Source: Nostoc sp. 'Peltigera membranacea cyanobiont' N6 (GTDB lineage: Bacteria > Cyanobacteriota > Cyanobacteriia > Cyanobacteriales > Nostocaceae). From it: 64,000 bases of DNA. Below the pieces are notes generated by a model. That model saw only the letters and a list, made by a program, of their open reading frames with translations, did not search any database and was not told the DNA's origin. Location: positions 1 through 64,000 of the forward strand of contig NZ_CP026690.1 in the NCBI RefSeq assembly GCF_002949735.1. The letters run 5' to 3'. Shown here piece by piece: positions 17,401 to 23,460 of this stretch. The stretch's first letter is position 1. Each line of letters starts with the position of its first letter. A program made the position numbers and the translations under genes.

Positions 17401-18237
17401 ATTCTTGGCGCTAAGAGTAATATGTTTGCTCTTCTAAATACTCCCATGCAAGTCTGTCAAAAACTAGCGTCTCTTACTGGGTATAAATTCCCCCGATTGC
17501 GGCGAGAGGGAACACGAGGAAACCAAGTCTGGATTTACGGTGTCGCCGCGCCAGACTTCCAAAAAGATGATGAGGGGAATCTGGTTTTTGTCGATGGTCG
17601 CGCTGTTCCCGTTAGCGATCGCCGAGAGGAAGTTTTTACGGCATGGGTAGAGCGCGATATCCTAGCCAGAGAAAAAGCCGCCAAAGCCAAACTGGAGGCA
17701 CAAGTACAAGCAACAATTCCCAATTGCCAATTGTCAGCACTTGCAGAAACCGAAATTAATACGCTGACTACATTACAAGAACAGTACACAGAGCAAAAAA
17801 CACAGACCCTAACAGAAGAAGTTGAGTCAATAGTCATCACTCATGACTCAGAAAGTCAGGTAATCATAGCTGAGTTACCAGTTGAAAATCATCAGCAGTC
17901 CACAGAAGCGGTAATTGAGAAACTACTAAAAATTTCTAATTGGGGAGAAGTTGCGGCTAACCAAGCCGAGATTGATCAAGTTTGGCCGCTACTTTCAGAA
18001 AACCAGCGTTCGCATCTCTGGGAACTTCATCAAAAATATCAGCAGCAATTGTCTTTAGAGGAATTGGCACAGAGGGCGATCGCTACACAAGCTGAAATTA
18101 AGGAAACGGGTTTTGGTTCCCACTTCCGAAGCTATGTTTTGAAAGCTGTTAGAGGGGGAATAGCGATCGCTCGGAAATGCTGGGGCGACAAGCAAGAATG
18201 CTCAATACCTTTAAATCAACTATTGCTAGCCAATTAA
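14410..18237 (+). CDS. CyRepA1-type plasmid replication protein (DUF3854 primase-like plus helicase)
   Basis: A 1275-aa replication protein of the kind found on cyanobacterial plasmids. The N-terminal half has a TOPRIM-like DUF3854 domain with PVIICEGAKKAA (E264) and YFCFDADVKR (D324, D326). A helicase-like domain follows, with Walker A SPKNTGKT (G433-T435), Walker B WLILDEI (D517, E518) and the later motif TTSTIETGVSI. The C-terminal 300 residues are helical and variable. It is probably the initiator/primase-helicase of this replicon. It is preceded by a coupled 110-aa gene and followed by parA/parB, the usual rep-par order. The start overlaps the upstream stop. The exact origin is not identified. 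Confidence 0.85.
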   Translation: MNHKGFGKIASPQKSLNQELRQVFRKFNKRGKLRSTPWALHEVSRLESRDGKVHQVVVADNKNDMAQGDACSGRSHHHDSEIQALVNYQGFKEPSAPYTLPAREDFEASHWQEWGESGIDSEIVALNFKSLSGNAAFDYLLYSDKISRRNDGRLRDGDMRRYAHLSNGGWWCSGINIITGEDSDWGCFKPNTPRIDEGNSKAIKYEHPPKVDTEIFALRIPARIWELIGRRYDVALPENYQSLPFGDFWRWVRENTQIPVIICEGAKKAAAILSCGYVAIGIPGVWGGRRQPKDEYGENNGAPYLIPQLAAYAQSGRRIYFCFDADVKRTTVRSVNGAIAKTAKLLSLRGCEVRVMGWHLALGKGIDDVLAAYGRDQFDTIYCDALKLDEWNTKQLRRLTYTPDLNLNQRYLGELAIPLGKQLIGLKSPKNTGKTHLLQWLTDPIIRAGERRVLVITHRVQLATQLVKKLGLPFITEVKQTEQGSHFGMGLVIDSLHPKSQAKFNPDEWKGCWLILDEIMQLIWHLLSSSTCQSDRVAIIKNFKRLLQNVVNYGGKIFIADADLNDIGIDFIKGLIGQEIDTFIVENTFQFVEPWQVNLVQGNNPAQLVKILTQKLENGDKCFVALSGQRASSKWGSRNLEAYYKKLLPHLRILRIDSKSTTTLGHPAFGCTDDLNEVIKNYDLVLTTSTIETGVSIEEKHFDYVFGIFQGVQTTDGVRQHLSRYRPPVPRYIWLNPVGINRVGNGSNSVKALLAGEYIKNKANIKKLVDLGFEESIEGNFESICINTWAKLGAIINDGMNSYESQIISDLKSEGHIICEVSADELPEPAEVETTKQEIYKNCKSEYAGHCENVTTSESITDEQFLKLDKQNCKTESEQLKHRKGEIERRYNVTVTPELVEKDDKNWYSIIRLDYYLGVGREFLPDREINVMSTALKNGGGDYFIPDTNKSFIGKKIDALDWIGYKELRETDGLSNNHPLAQAVFEKAKTHQSDLSLILGAKSNMFALLNTPMQVCQKLASLTGYKFPRLRREGTRGNQVWIYGVAAPDFQKDDEGNLVFVDGRAVPVSDRREEVFTAWVERDILAREKAAKAKLEAQVQATIPNCQLSALAETEINTLTTLQEQYTEQKTQTLTEEVESIVITHDSESQVIIAELPVENHQQSTEAVIEKLLKISNWGEVAANQAEIDQVWPLLSENQRSHLWELHQKYQQQLSLEELAQRAIATQAEIKETGFGSHFRSYVLKAVRGGIAIARKCWGDKQECSIPLNQLLLAN

Positions 18238-18276
18238 AATTGAATCAGAATAATGCACTGTTTACAGATTTTTGGA

Positions 18277-18388
18277 TTTTTGCGTACTCAAATATTCAAA
18301 AGTTTAAAGATGTAAGTATTTAAAAGCCTGAGCATAGCTGGTACAGTAATAACATTCGCAGAGGGTTAAGTTTTTGAGTACGCAAAAA
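18277..18388. promoter_or_regulatory. 16-bp inverted repeat upstream of parA, candidate operator/centromere
   Basis: TTTTTGCGTACTCAAA (18277-18292) and TTTGAGTACGCAAAAA (18373-18388) are perfect reverse complements 80 bp apart. Between and after them the motif ATATTCAAAA/AGTATTTAAAA recurs, and it reappears just after the parB-like gene (19389-19440). This layout fits a partition site or ParB operator. Confidence 0.6.
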
Positions 18389-18449
18389 CTTAGAGATTTA
18401 ACAATTCAAGTTTTCAGCATTTGAAAAACTCAATATTTGAGATATCACC

Positions 18450-19043
18450 ATGATTATCACAGTTGCATCCTTCAAGGGAGGGGTGGGGAAAACCACAACA
18501 GCAGTTCATTTAGCTACTTACTTACAAGCCTTTGGCGAGACACTTCTTATTGACGGCGACCCAAACCGTTCTGCTAGCGGTTGGTCAAAACGTGGCGCTC
18601 TGCCCTTCAAAGTGATTGATGAGCGGCAAGCTGCAAAGTATGCGAAGAATTACCAGCACATTATCATTGACACGCAAGCAAGACCGGAACAGGAAGATTT
18701 AGAAGCACTTGTGGAAGGATGTGATTTACTTGTGCTTCCCACTACCCCGGATGCTTTATCACTTGATGCCCTGATGCAGACTGTTACTACTCTCAATTCG
18801 TTAGGTGCTGATAAATTTCGCATCCTTATTACTCGCGTTCCACCTAAACCCCGGCGAGATGGAGAAGAAGCAAGGGCAATGTTAACTGAGGCTGGATTAC
18901 CTCTATTTAAGGGTAGTGTCCGTGATGCAGTTGCCTTTCAAAAAGCCGCGTTAGCTGGTGTACCAGTTAACAAAATTTCTGACCCACGCGCCAAAATTGC
19001 TTGGCGAGATTATCAAAGCATCGGTCAGGAGGTGATGAAGTGA
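18450..19043 (+). CDS. parA: ParA-type partition ATPase
   Basis: A short (197-aa) ParA/MinD-family ATPase lacking the N-terminal HTH, as in type Ib partition systems. The deviant Walker A is FKGGVGKTTTA (about residues 8-18). IDGDPNRSASGW is the switch region, and HIIIDTQARPE is the Walker B/A-prime segment. It would move plasmid copies by dynamic nucleoid binding with its partner. The partner start overlaps its stop by 4 bp (GTGA), and inverted repeats lie upstream. Confidence 0.9.
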   Translation: MIITVASFKGGVGKTTTAVHLATYLQAFGETLLIDGDPNRSASGWSKRGALPFKVIDERQAAKYAKNYQHIIIDTQARPEQEDLEALVEGCDLLVLPTTPDALSLDALMQTVTTLNSLGADKFRILITRVPPKPRRDGEEARAMLTEAGLPLFKGSVRDAVAFQKAALAGVPVNKISDPRAKIAWRDYQSIGQEVMK

Positions 19044-19384
19044 GCAAATTCAAAGGTATTTTGGATGCAGCAAAGGGTCGTGAACCTGAACCGGAGCCAG
19101 AAAATCAAAGCCAGGAAACAGAAATTCAATTGCCAGAAGTTCAACAACCTGAAAAGGTAGAACTCAAGCCAGTTGCCCAATTGCAAACCGAACCGCCAAA
19201 ACGGGGACGACCCAAAGCCAAACGCTCTGACCCTGACTATGAGCAGGTAACTGCTTACATTAAAAGAAATACTCACACAGCAGTCAAAATTGAACTGTTA
19301 AAGTCCAGTCAGAATGGTGAAAAGCGGGAGTTTAGCGAACTTGTTCAAGATTTGCTAGAGCAATGGCTAAATTTGCGTACCTGA
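19040..19384 (+). CDS. ParB-like partition partner, 114 aa
   Basis: I choose GTG at 19040, which overlaps the parA stop and has an AGGAGG ribosome site (19027-19032). The N-terminus is acidic and Pro/Glu-rich. The C-terminal 60 residues, beginning PKRGRPKAKRSDPDYEQV, look like a ribbon-helix-helix domain (AYIKRNTHTAVKIELLKSSQ, then ELVQDLLEQW). This is the ParG-like type of small centromere-binding protein paired with short ParA. It probably binds the inverted repeats upstream of parA and represses the operon. Confidence 0.7.
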   Translation: MSKFKGILDAAKGREPEPEPENQSQETEIQLPEVQQPEKVELKPVAQLQTEPPKRGRPKAKRSDPDYEQVTAYIKRNTHTAVKIELLKSSQNGEKREFSELVQDLLEQWLNLRT

Positions 19385-19565
19385 AATTTCAGATATTCAA
19401 AAACTTGAAAAGTTAAATTTTTAGATATTTGAGTTTTTGACTATGTGACTTAAAGGCGATGCCTACGGCGGTAAACTACGCAGTCCAGTAAAAGCTGAAT
19501 GTGGCGATGCTTGTTGGCAAGCAAGCCACTGCGCGTCTATGTATGGCTTGCACTGCTTCTCAAAA
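19385..19565. other. spacer with ParB-box-like and dispersed repeats
   Basis: The first 55 bp repeat the AT-rich boxes seen upstream of parA (ATATTCAAAA, AGATATTTGAG). The rest contains GGCGATGCCTACGGCGG- and GCAAGCCACTGCG-type dispersed repeat pieces. No gene is seen. Confidence 0.4.
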
Positions 19566-19637
19566 TCCATCTGGGAGGTACTGCCCCTCCTATATCTGTG
19601 TTATCAGCACAGCGCCTCACTTTTCGGCTTCAGGTGG
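19566..19637 (-). tRNA. trnI-GAU: tRNA-Ile(GAT), degenerate T-loop
   Basis: Acceptor CCACCTG/CAGATGG pairs with one A-C mismatch. The anticodon arm CTGTG-CTGATAA-CACAG gives anticodon GAT. The T-stem GGAGG/CCTCC is intact, but the loop is GGCAGTA instead of the usual TTCNANN, and the D-loop lacks a clear GG. It is the last gene of the array and may be decayed. Confidence 0.6.
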
Positions 19638-19641
19638 AAGG

Positions 19642-19724
19642 CGGAAGATGGAGGAATTGAACCCCCAGGTGTTACCCTGCTCTAGTTTTCAAGACTAGTT
19701 GCCCTCCCTTGAGCAGCATCTTCC
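19642..19724 (-). tRNA. trnS-UGA: tRNA-Ser(TGA)
   Basis: Acceptor GGAAGAT/ATCTTCC, anticodon arm CTAGT-CTTGAAA-ACTAG (TGA), a long variable arm and discriminator G fit tRNA-Ser. At 83 nt it is short for class II. Confidence 0.85.
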
Positions 19725-19732
19725 ATATAAGG

Positions 19733-19807
19733 GGTGTCTGGCGGGACTTGAACCCGTTATGACTGGTTCCACAAAAGGGCGCCGCGACCGCTTTGGCTTC
19801 AGACACC
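19733..19807 (-). tRNA. trnH-GUG: tRNA-His(GTG), anticodon stem poorly paired
   Basis: The extra G(-1) opposite C73 marks it as tRNA-His, with acceptor GTGTCTG/CAGACAC. The loop TTGTGGA gives anticodon GTG, but the anticodon stem CCCTT/ACCAG pairs only at its ends. It is likely to be damaged or atypical. Confidence 0.65.
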
Positions 19808-19812
19808 AAGAG

Positions 19813-19886
19813 TGGATTCGGTGAGGCTTGAACTCACAACCTCCTGTGTGCAAAACAGGCGCTCTCCCAATTAGAGCTACGAACCC
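19813..19886 (-). tRNA. trnA-UGC: tRNA-Ala(TGC)
   Basis: Anticodon arm CCTGT-TTTGCAC-ACAGG. Acceptor GGGTTCG/CGAATCC contains the G3-U70 pair that defines alanine identity. Confidence 0.93.
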
Positions 19887-19891
19887 ATGAG

Positions 19892-19964
19892 CAGGAGTGG
19901 TAGGGGTCGAACCTACATTGCTCGATTTAGAAGATCGATGCCTTATCCATTAGGCAACACTCCC
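19892..19964 (-). tRNA. trnR-UCU: tRNA-Arg(TCT)
   Basis: Anticodon arm TCGAT-CTTCTAA-ATCGA; acceptor GGGAGTG/CACTCCT; intact T-arm GTAGG-TTCGACC-CCTAC. Confidence 0.92.
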
Positions 19965-19973
19965 ATAAATTGG

Positions 19974-20046
19974 TAGCCCCGGCAGGGATTGAACCCGCGA
20001 CTTCCTCTTTGTAAGAGAGGCACTCTCCCAACTGAGTTACAGGGCT
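19974..20046 (-). tRNA. trnV-UAC: tRNA-Val(TAC)
   Basis: Anticodon arm CCTCT-CTTACAA-AGAGG; acceptor AGCCCTG/CGGGGCT; regular D and T arms. Confidence 0.92.
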
Positions 20047-20051
20047 AAGAA

Positions 20052-20122
20052 AGCGATCGACGAGATTTGAACTCGTACCTAGAGTTTGGAAGACTCAAAT
20101 GCTGCCATTACACCACAATCGC
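20052..20122 (-). tRNA. trnG-UCC: tRNA-Gly(TCC)
   Basis: Loop CTTCCAA in stem TGAGT/ACTCT (one end mismatch) gives anticodon TCC. Acceptor GCGATTG/CGATCGC; discriminator T, as in glycine tRNAs. Confidence 0.9.
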
Positions 20123-20127
20123 ATTGA

Positions 20128-20200
20128 AGCTGGTGACAGGAGTTGAACCTGCAACCTACTGATTACAAATCAGTTGCTCTGCCAATTGAGCTACACCAGC
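20128..20200 (-). tRNA. trnT-UGU: tRNA-Thr(TGT)
   Basis: Anticodon arm ACTGA-TTTGTAA-TCAGT; acceptor GCTGGTG/CACCAGC; D and T arms intact. Confidence 0.93.
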
Positions 20201-20210
20201 ATTTTGATAG

Positions 20211-20284
20211 TACCCCTGACAGGGCTTGAACTTGTAGAAAACCCGTTTTAAGCGGGTCATGTCTTCCAATTGCATCACAGGGGC
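20211..20284 (-). tRNA. trnL-UAA: tRNA-Leu(TAA)-like but class I (no long variable arm)
   Basis: The anticodon arm ACCCG-CTTAAAA-CGGGT reads TAA, the leucine UUA anticodon, and the T-loop TTCAAGC is normal. The variable region is only five bases (TTTCT), whereas tRNA-Leu is normally class II. The D-stem has three pairs. Which amino acid it would be charged with is uncertain. Confidence 0.7.
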
Positions 20285-20288
20285 AAGG

Positions 20289-20361
20289 TGGGTCGCCAGA
20301 GACTCGAACTCTGATCACTCCGCTTAAAAGGCGGGAACTCTAGCCATTGAGCTAACGACCC
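20289..20361 (-). tRNA. trnK-UUU: tRNA-Lys(TTT)
   Basis: Loop CTTTTAA on stem CCCGC/GCGGA gives anticodon TTT. Acceptor GGGTCGT/GCGACCC and discriminator A. Confidence 0.92.
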
Positions 20362-20366
20362 ACGAA

Positions 20367-20440
20367 TCCGAGTGGTAGGATTTGAACCTACGACCGCCTG
20401 TTCCCAAAACAGGAGTGCTGCCAAGCTACACCACACCCGG
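20367..20440 (-). tRNA. trnP-UGG: tRNA-Pro(TGG)
   Basis: Anticodon arm CCTGT-TTTGGGA-ACAGG; acceptor CCGGGTG/CACTCGG; T-arm GTAGG-TTCAAAT-CCTAC. Confidence 0.92.
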
Positions 20441-20446
20441 ATAATA

Positions 20447-20518
20447 CTGCCCTGCCAGGATTTGAACCTGGAATCTCCTCGTTCAAAGCGAGGGATGTTG
20501 CCAGTTACACCACAGGGC
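20447..20518 (-). tRNA. trnQ-UUG: tRNA-Gln(TTG)
   Basis: Anticodon arm CCTCG-CTTTGAA-CGAGG. Acceptor TGCCCTG/CAGGGCA has the weak U1-A72 pair with G73, typical of glutamine tRNA. Confidence 0.93.
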
Positions 20519-20527
20519 AATAATTGG

Positions 20528-20602
20528 CTGCCGAGGTTGGAGTTGAACCAACATCTCTATGATTCAGAGACGAGCGCGACTTTCCCAGTCGTCCACTCGG
20601 CA
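20528..20602 (-). tRNA. degenerate tRNA, probably Gln(CTG)
   Basis: Acceptor TGCCGAG/CTCGGCA with U1-A72 and G73, and T-arm GTTGG-TTCAACT-CCAAC, are intact. The loop CTCTGAA would give CTG, but its stem does not pair. An alternative stem TCTCT/AGAGA lacks U33. The amino-acid call rests on the acceptor. Confidence 0.5.
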
Positions 20603-20607
20603 ATGAA

Positions 20608-20682
<75 letters not shown>

Positions 20683-20691
20683 ATGTGCCAG

Positions 20692-20765
20692 TCCCCCAGG
20701 TCAGTATCGAACTGACGACCTCCTGTTCTTCAAACAGGCGCTACTACCAACTGAGCTACCAGGGG
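20692..20765 (-). tRNA. trnF-GAA: tRNA-Phe(GAA)
   Basis: Anticodon arm CCTGT-TTGAAGA-ACAGG; T-arm GTCAG-TTCGATA-CTGAC; acceptor CCCCTGG/CTGGGGG with wobble pairs. Confidence 0.9.
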
Positions 20766-20771
20766 GTAAGG

Positions 20772-20845
20772 CGAGAACGGAAGGACTTGAACCTTCACTT
20801 TTCAGTTTCGTAGACTGATGTGTTATCCAGTTACACCACGTTCTC
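20772..20845 (-). tRNA. trnR-ACG: tRNA-Arg(ACG)
   Basis: Anticodon arm TCAGT-CTACGAA-ACTGA; acceptor GAGAACG/CGTTCTC; discriminator G. Confidence 0.92.
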
Positions 20846-20851
20846 ATAAGG

Positions 20852-20939
20852 CGGAGAGAGAGGGAGTTGAACCCACAGTGAGATGATGAATCTCACAACT
20901 GTTTAGCAAACAGCTTGCCCTGCCAATAGCAATCTCTCC
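20852..20939 (-). tRNA. trnS-GCU: tRNA-Ser(GCT)
   Basis: Anticodon arm GCTGT-TTGCTAA-ACAGT, a long variable arm with stem TGAGAT/ATCTCA, acceptor GGAGAGA/TCTCTCC and G73. A complete class II tRNA of 88 nt. Confidence 0.93.
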
Positions 20940-20943
20940 ATAA

Positions 20944-21024
20944 TGGGCCGGGCTGGAATTGAACCAGCAACGCAAACGCGGCGGTTTTACAGACCGTTAC
21001 CTACACCAATAGGTGAGCCGACCC
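20944..21024 (-). tRNA. trnY-GUA: tRNA-Tyr(GTA)
   Basis: Loop CTGTAAA on stem CGGT/ACCG gives GTA. It has the long variable arm of bacterial tRNA-Tyr and acceptor GGGTCGG/CCGGCCC with A73. Confidence 0.92.
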
Positions 21025-21031
21025 AAAAGGT

Positions 21032-21103
21032 AGTGCAGACGGGACTTGAACCCGCTAATTACACGCTTGAAAGACGTGCCGTTCGGCCACTTCGCTTCTG
21101 CAC
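21032..21103 (-). tRNA. trnE-UUC: tRNA-Glu(TTC)
   Basis: Anticodon arm CACGT-CTTTCAA-GCGTG; acceptor GTGCAGA/TCTGCAC; T-arm normal. The D-stem is weak and the discriminator is T rather than the usual G/A. Confidence 0.8.
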
Positions 21104-21135
21104 CATGTATGCCATGTAAGTTGAAAAAGCTGTTG

Positions 21136-21206
<71 letters not shown>

Positions 21207-21231
21207 AGCTTTTTCGATTAGGACACGGCAA

Positions 21232-21302
21232 CGCACAGACTAGGACTTGAACCCAGAACAACAGTTTTGGAGACTGTGGTGTTGCCATTACACCATCTGT
21301 GC
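21232..21302 (-). tRNA. trnW-CCA: tRNA-Trp(CCA)
   Basis: Anticodon arm ACAGT-CTCCAAA-ACTGT; acceptor GCACAGA/TCTGTGC; G73 as in tryptophan tRNA. Confidence 0.93.
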
Positions 21303-21308
21303 ATTTGG

Positions 21309-21380
21309 TAGCAGTGGCGAGAGTCGAACTCGCATATACCAAGTTATGAGCTTGGGGCTTTGCCGTTAAGCTACACTGCA
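21309..21380 (-). tRNA. trnM-CAU: tRNA-Met(CAT) (elongator, or Ile2)
   Basis: Anticodon arm CCAAG-CTCATAA-CTTGG. The acceptor TGCAGTG/CACTGCT has a T-T mismatch at the first pair. CAT could be elongator Met or lysidine-modified Ile; the stem lacks the initiator GGG/CCC pairs. Confidence 0.85.
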
Positions 21381-21388
21381 ACGCTTGG

Positions 21389-21459
21389 AGTCCAGGGCGA
21401 GAGTCGAACTCGCACAGTCGGTTTTGCAGACCAATACCCTACCGTTAGGCGACCTGGAC
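21389..21459 (-). tRNA. trnC-GCA: tRNA-Cys(GCA)
   Basis: Loop CTGCAAA on stem TTGGT/ACCGA; acceptor GTCCAGG/CCTGGAC; discriminator T, the cysteine identity base. Confidence 0.92.
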
Positions 21460-21465
21460 ATACTA

Positions 21466-21539
21466 CGAGGACGACAGGAATCGAACCTGTGACCACTTGC
21501 TTCGGAAACAAGCGCTCTTTCCGACTGAGCTACATCCTC
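21466..21539 (-). tRNA. trnR-CCG: tRNA-Arg(CCG)
   Basis: Anticodon arm CTTGT-TTCCGAA-GCAAG; acceptor GAGGATG/CGTCCTC; normal D and T arms. Confidence 0.92.
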
Positions 21540-21545
21540 ATTTGG

Positions 21546-21619
21546 AAGCCTTGACGGGAGTTGCACCCGCTTCTCTCTGACTGAGAATCAGAACGACTTA
21601 TCTATTCGTCCACAAGGCT
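21546..21619 (-). tRNA. trnE-CUC: tRNA-Glu(CTC), T-loop altered
   Basis: Anticodon arm TCTGA-TTCTCAG-TCAGA gives CTC; acceptor AGCCTTG/CAAGGCT is perfect. The T-loop is TGCAACT, so the conserved second T (pseudouridine 55) is replaced by G. Confidence 0.8.
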
Positions 21620-21622
21620 ACA

Positions 21623-21698
21623 CGGGGATGATGGGATTTGAACCCACGGTCTTTCGCTCGACAGGCGACTGCTTTAAACCAGACTAAGCTACACCCCC
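21623..21698 (-). tRNA. trnD-GUC: tRNA-Asp(GTC), first gene of the array
   Basis: Anticodon arm GTCGC-CTGTCGA-GCGAA (end mismatch); acceptor GGGGGTG/CATCCCC; G73 as in aspartate tRNA. It is promoter-proximal. Confidence 0.9.
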
Positions 21699-21784
21699 AC
21701 GTTGGATGGCAATTATTTAGTTTTCATGGTTCAGAAGTGTTTGCGCTATGCCTTTTTAAGAGGCTGTAGTGCTTCACTACATAT

Positions 21785-21813
21785 ATACTACACAACGTAT
21801 TACAAGGTGTCAA
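21785..21813 (-). promoter_or_regulatory. sigma70-type promoter of the tRNA array
   Basis: On the minus strand: TTGACA (21813-21808), exactly 17 bp, then TAGTAT (21790-21785), about 85 bp upstream of the first tRNA. The repeated word GTAGTAT overlaps the -10 and also lies just upstream of the -35 (GTTTGTAGTAT, 21828-21818). GTAGTG-AAG-CACTAC lies near the expected start of transcription. Confidence 0.8.
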
Positions 21814-21842
21814 GGGCATACTACAAACTTTTTTGAGAACTG

Positions 21843-21878
21843 AGAGGGCAGTGTTATGTAATCGCGGTATTGCCCTCT
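21843..21878. terminator. hairpin between the HNH gene and the tRNA promoter
   Basis: AGAGGGCA (21843-21850) and TGCCCTCT (21871-21878) form a perfect 8-bp stem with a 20-nt loop. No strong T-run follows, so it may be a weak terminator or mRNA 3' end for the HNH gene. Confidence 0.4.
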
Positions 21879-21897
21879 GAGTTAGGGTTGCAGTCAA

Positions 21898-22419
21898 TTA
21901 CTCAGTTTCATTCAGGCGTTGTGCGCTCCAAAATTGTTCAGCAAACGCAATTGCTGGGTGAATTGGGGCTTTAGGCTTGCTTTTGAGAACCATTCCAGCT
22001 TCATGCGGTAAGCGATCGCTCTTAGTTGAATTACACTTCTCACACGCAGTTACAACGTTGTCCCAACTGTGCAGCCCACCTTTTGAGCGGGGGATTACAT
22101 GGTCAAGGGTCAGACGCTTGCTGCTGCCGCAGTATTGGCAGGTGTGATTGTCTCGCTTGAGTACCTCACGCCGATTTACAGGTGGTACTTTCCAATGCCG
22201 TTCGGGATTACCAACGGTCAAGCGAATATGTTCGGGAACTTGTAGTACGACGCTGGGTGAACGAACTTCCCACTGCTTTGTAGTGCCAAAATTCAACGAT
22301 TCTGCCTGACCTGTGACTAACAGCACGATTGCTCGTTTAATGTTGATGCGTGCCAGTGGTAGGTAGTTCTTAGAAAAGACCACCACCGAATTTTGTAATA
22401 TGTGTGGTTGAGCTTGCAT
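21898..22419 (-). CDS. HNH endonuclease
   Basis: The 173-aa product has a typical HNH/zinc core in its second half: CQYCG, then LTLDHVIPRSKGG and WDNVVTACEKCNSTKSDR, with the paired CxxC motifs and the His of DH as catalytic base. The N-terminal 80 residues (VVVFSKNYLPLARINIKRAI) match a widespread cyanobacterial HNH family. It lies just upstream of the tRNA array in the same orientation but ends before the array's own promoter. HNH genes are frequent neighbours of phage or plasmid tRNA clusters. Its target is unknown. Confidence 0.85.
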   Translation of the reverse strand: MQAQPHILQNSVVVFSKNYLPLARINIKRAIVLLVTGQAESLNFGTTKQWEVRSPSVVLQVPEHIRLTVGNPERHWKVPPVNRREVLKRDNHTCQYCGSSKRLTLDHVIPRSKGGLHSWDNVVTACEKCNSTKSDRLPHEAGMVLKSKPKAPIHPAIAFAEQFWSAQRLNETE

Positions 22420-22435
22420 ACGTTAAATCCACTCC

Positions 22436-22475
22436 TCAAAAAATAACCCCCGCCTCTGGTCATCAGGAGCGGGGG
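22436..22475 (-). terminator. strong intrinsic terminator
   Basis: CCCCCGCC (22447-22454) pairs with the GCGGGGG arm (22469-22475). Read on the minus strand it is followed by TTATTTTTT. It terminates a minus-strand transcript entering from about 22.7 kb. Confidence 0.8.
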
Positions 22476-22498
22476 TCAGGTAGTTGATACTTTTTGCC

Positions 22499-22717
22499 CT
22501 ATGTCGGTGCTGTAAGACATTTGCACCTCCCGCTTTGGATAAGTTGATCTAGATTCAGCCATCCGGTAATCGCTTCAAAAATACTTTCACGCTGCAATTT
22601 ACTGCCGACAAAACAATACATTTCCTCAAACGCAAACAGCGCGAATACTCTGCCTAAACCCTTGTTGGGTCGGCAATGTATCACGCTGCTAATGGTTGAG
22701 GAGAATCTGCTTATCAT
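22499..22717 (-). CDS. small hypothetical protein, 72 aa
   Basis: The frame begins MISRFSSTISSVIHCRPNKG and ends GRCKCLTAPT, with an aromatic middle (FEEMYCFVGSKLQRESIFEA). Support is contextual: a promoter-like region with repeated TTGTAGTAT words upstream and a strong terminator 24 bp downstream make a separate transcription unit. It could instead be a small RNA. No family recognised. Confidence 0.4.
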   Translation of the reverse strand: MISRFSSTISSVIHCRPNKGLGRVFALFAFEEMYCFVGSKLQRESIFEAITGWLNLDQLIQSGRCKCLTAPT

Positions 22718-22722
22718 TGAAG

Positions 22723-22772
22723 GTTTGTAGTATTTGTAATTGGGACTTATATCAATAATACAGTTGTAGTAT
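22723..22772. promoter_or_regulatory. repeated TTGTAGTAT motif shared with the tRNA-array promoter
   Basis: GTTTGTAGTAT (22723-22733) and GTTGTAGTAT (22763-22772) are 40 bp apart upstream of the 72-aa frame. The same word occurs at the tRNA-array promoter on the other strand (21818-21828 and around 21785). They look like binding sites for a common regulator. Confidence 0.5.
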
Positions 22773-23460
22773 ACGTTTGTCTACTGCACAATTCTGGGGA
22801 CGGGCGAACGCTGCGTGAATGCCTTGGCGGTAAAGGCTAAATTTGCAGATGGGGCATCATTTTTTCTCAGCACAACCTTCTAAAACCTTATTCCCCAGGA
22901 TAAAAATTGCCGAGTATGGATACTCTTTATCTGACATACCATCGCTACAGGCATCGACTTTTTTGATGATTAAGATATTGTTGCCTTTGCCTTGAAGTCG
23001 GTTAACTGTAAATTTTTCGGTGAGCAGGCAGATTTAAGTGGGAACCATTATTGCTGCCATTCTCCCTCTTCATCCCGAAGAACTAATTCTACCCTTAGTT
23101 TTCATACCTAATTTGCTTTTCCTCTTTCAGTTTGTTTTTCTTAGTTGCGATCGCACCCTTATTGTCAAGTGTGAACCGTATAGTGAGGAGAGCAATCGCT
23201 TACTTTAAACAGTATTAACGCAAGCTACATAACTGCTTTTGACAATAAGCCCGACATATCCAACACTGAATAAAGTTGTAAAGCGATCGCCCTACAATTT
23301 CCTCTAATAAATGGAGAAATATGATGGATGAAGACAAGCCCACAAAATCTAGCGTCGCTAACGCTACGCTATCGGTGTCGCTCAAAACTTACTCGTAGTT
23401 GCTCCCGTCTGCGGATATCCCTTAGTCTTTGAGCGCTGGCTTGTCTGAGGATAGGAAATT
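22773..23460. other. intergenic region, no gene seen
   Basis: About 690 bp with HIP1 sites and dispersed repeat fragments (for example CGTCGCTAACGCTACGCTATC near 23350). Open frames here are short and compositionally random. Confidence 0.4.
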
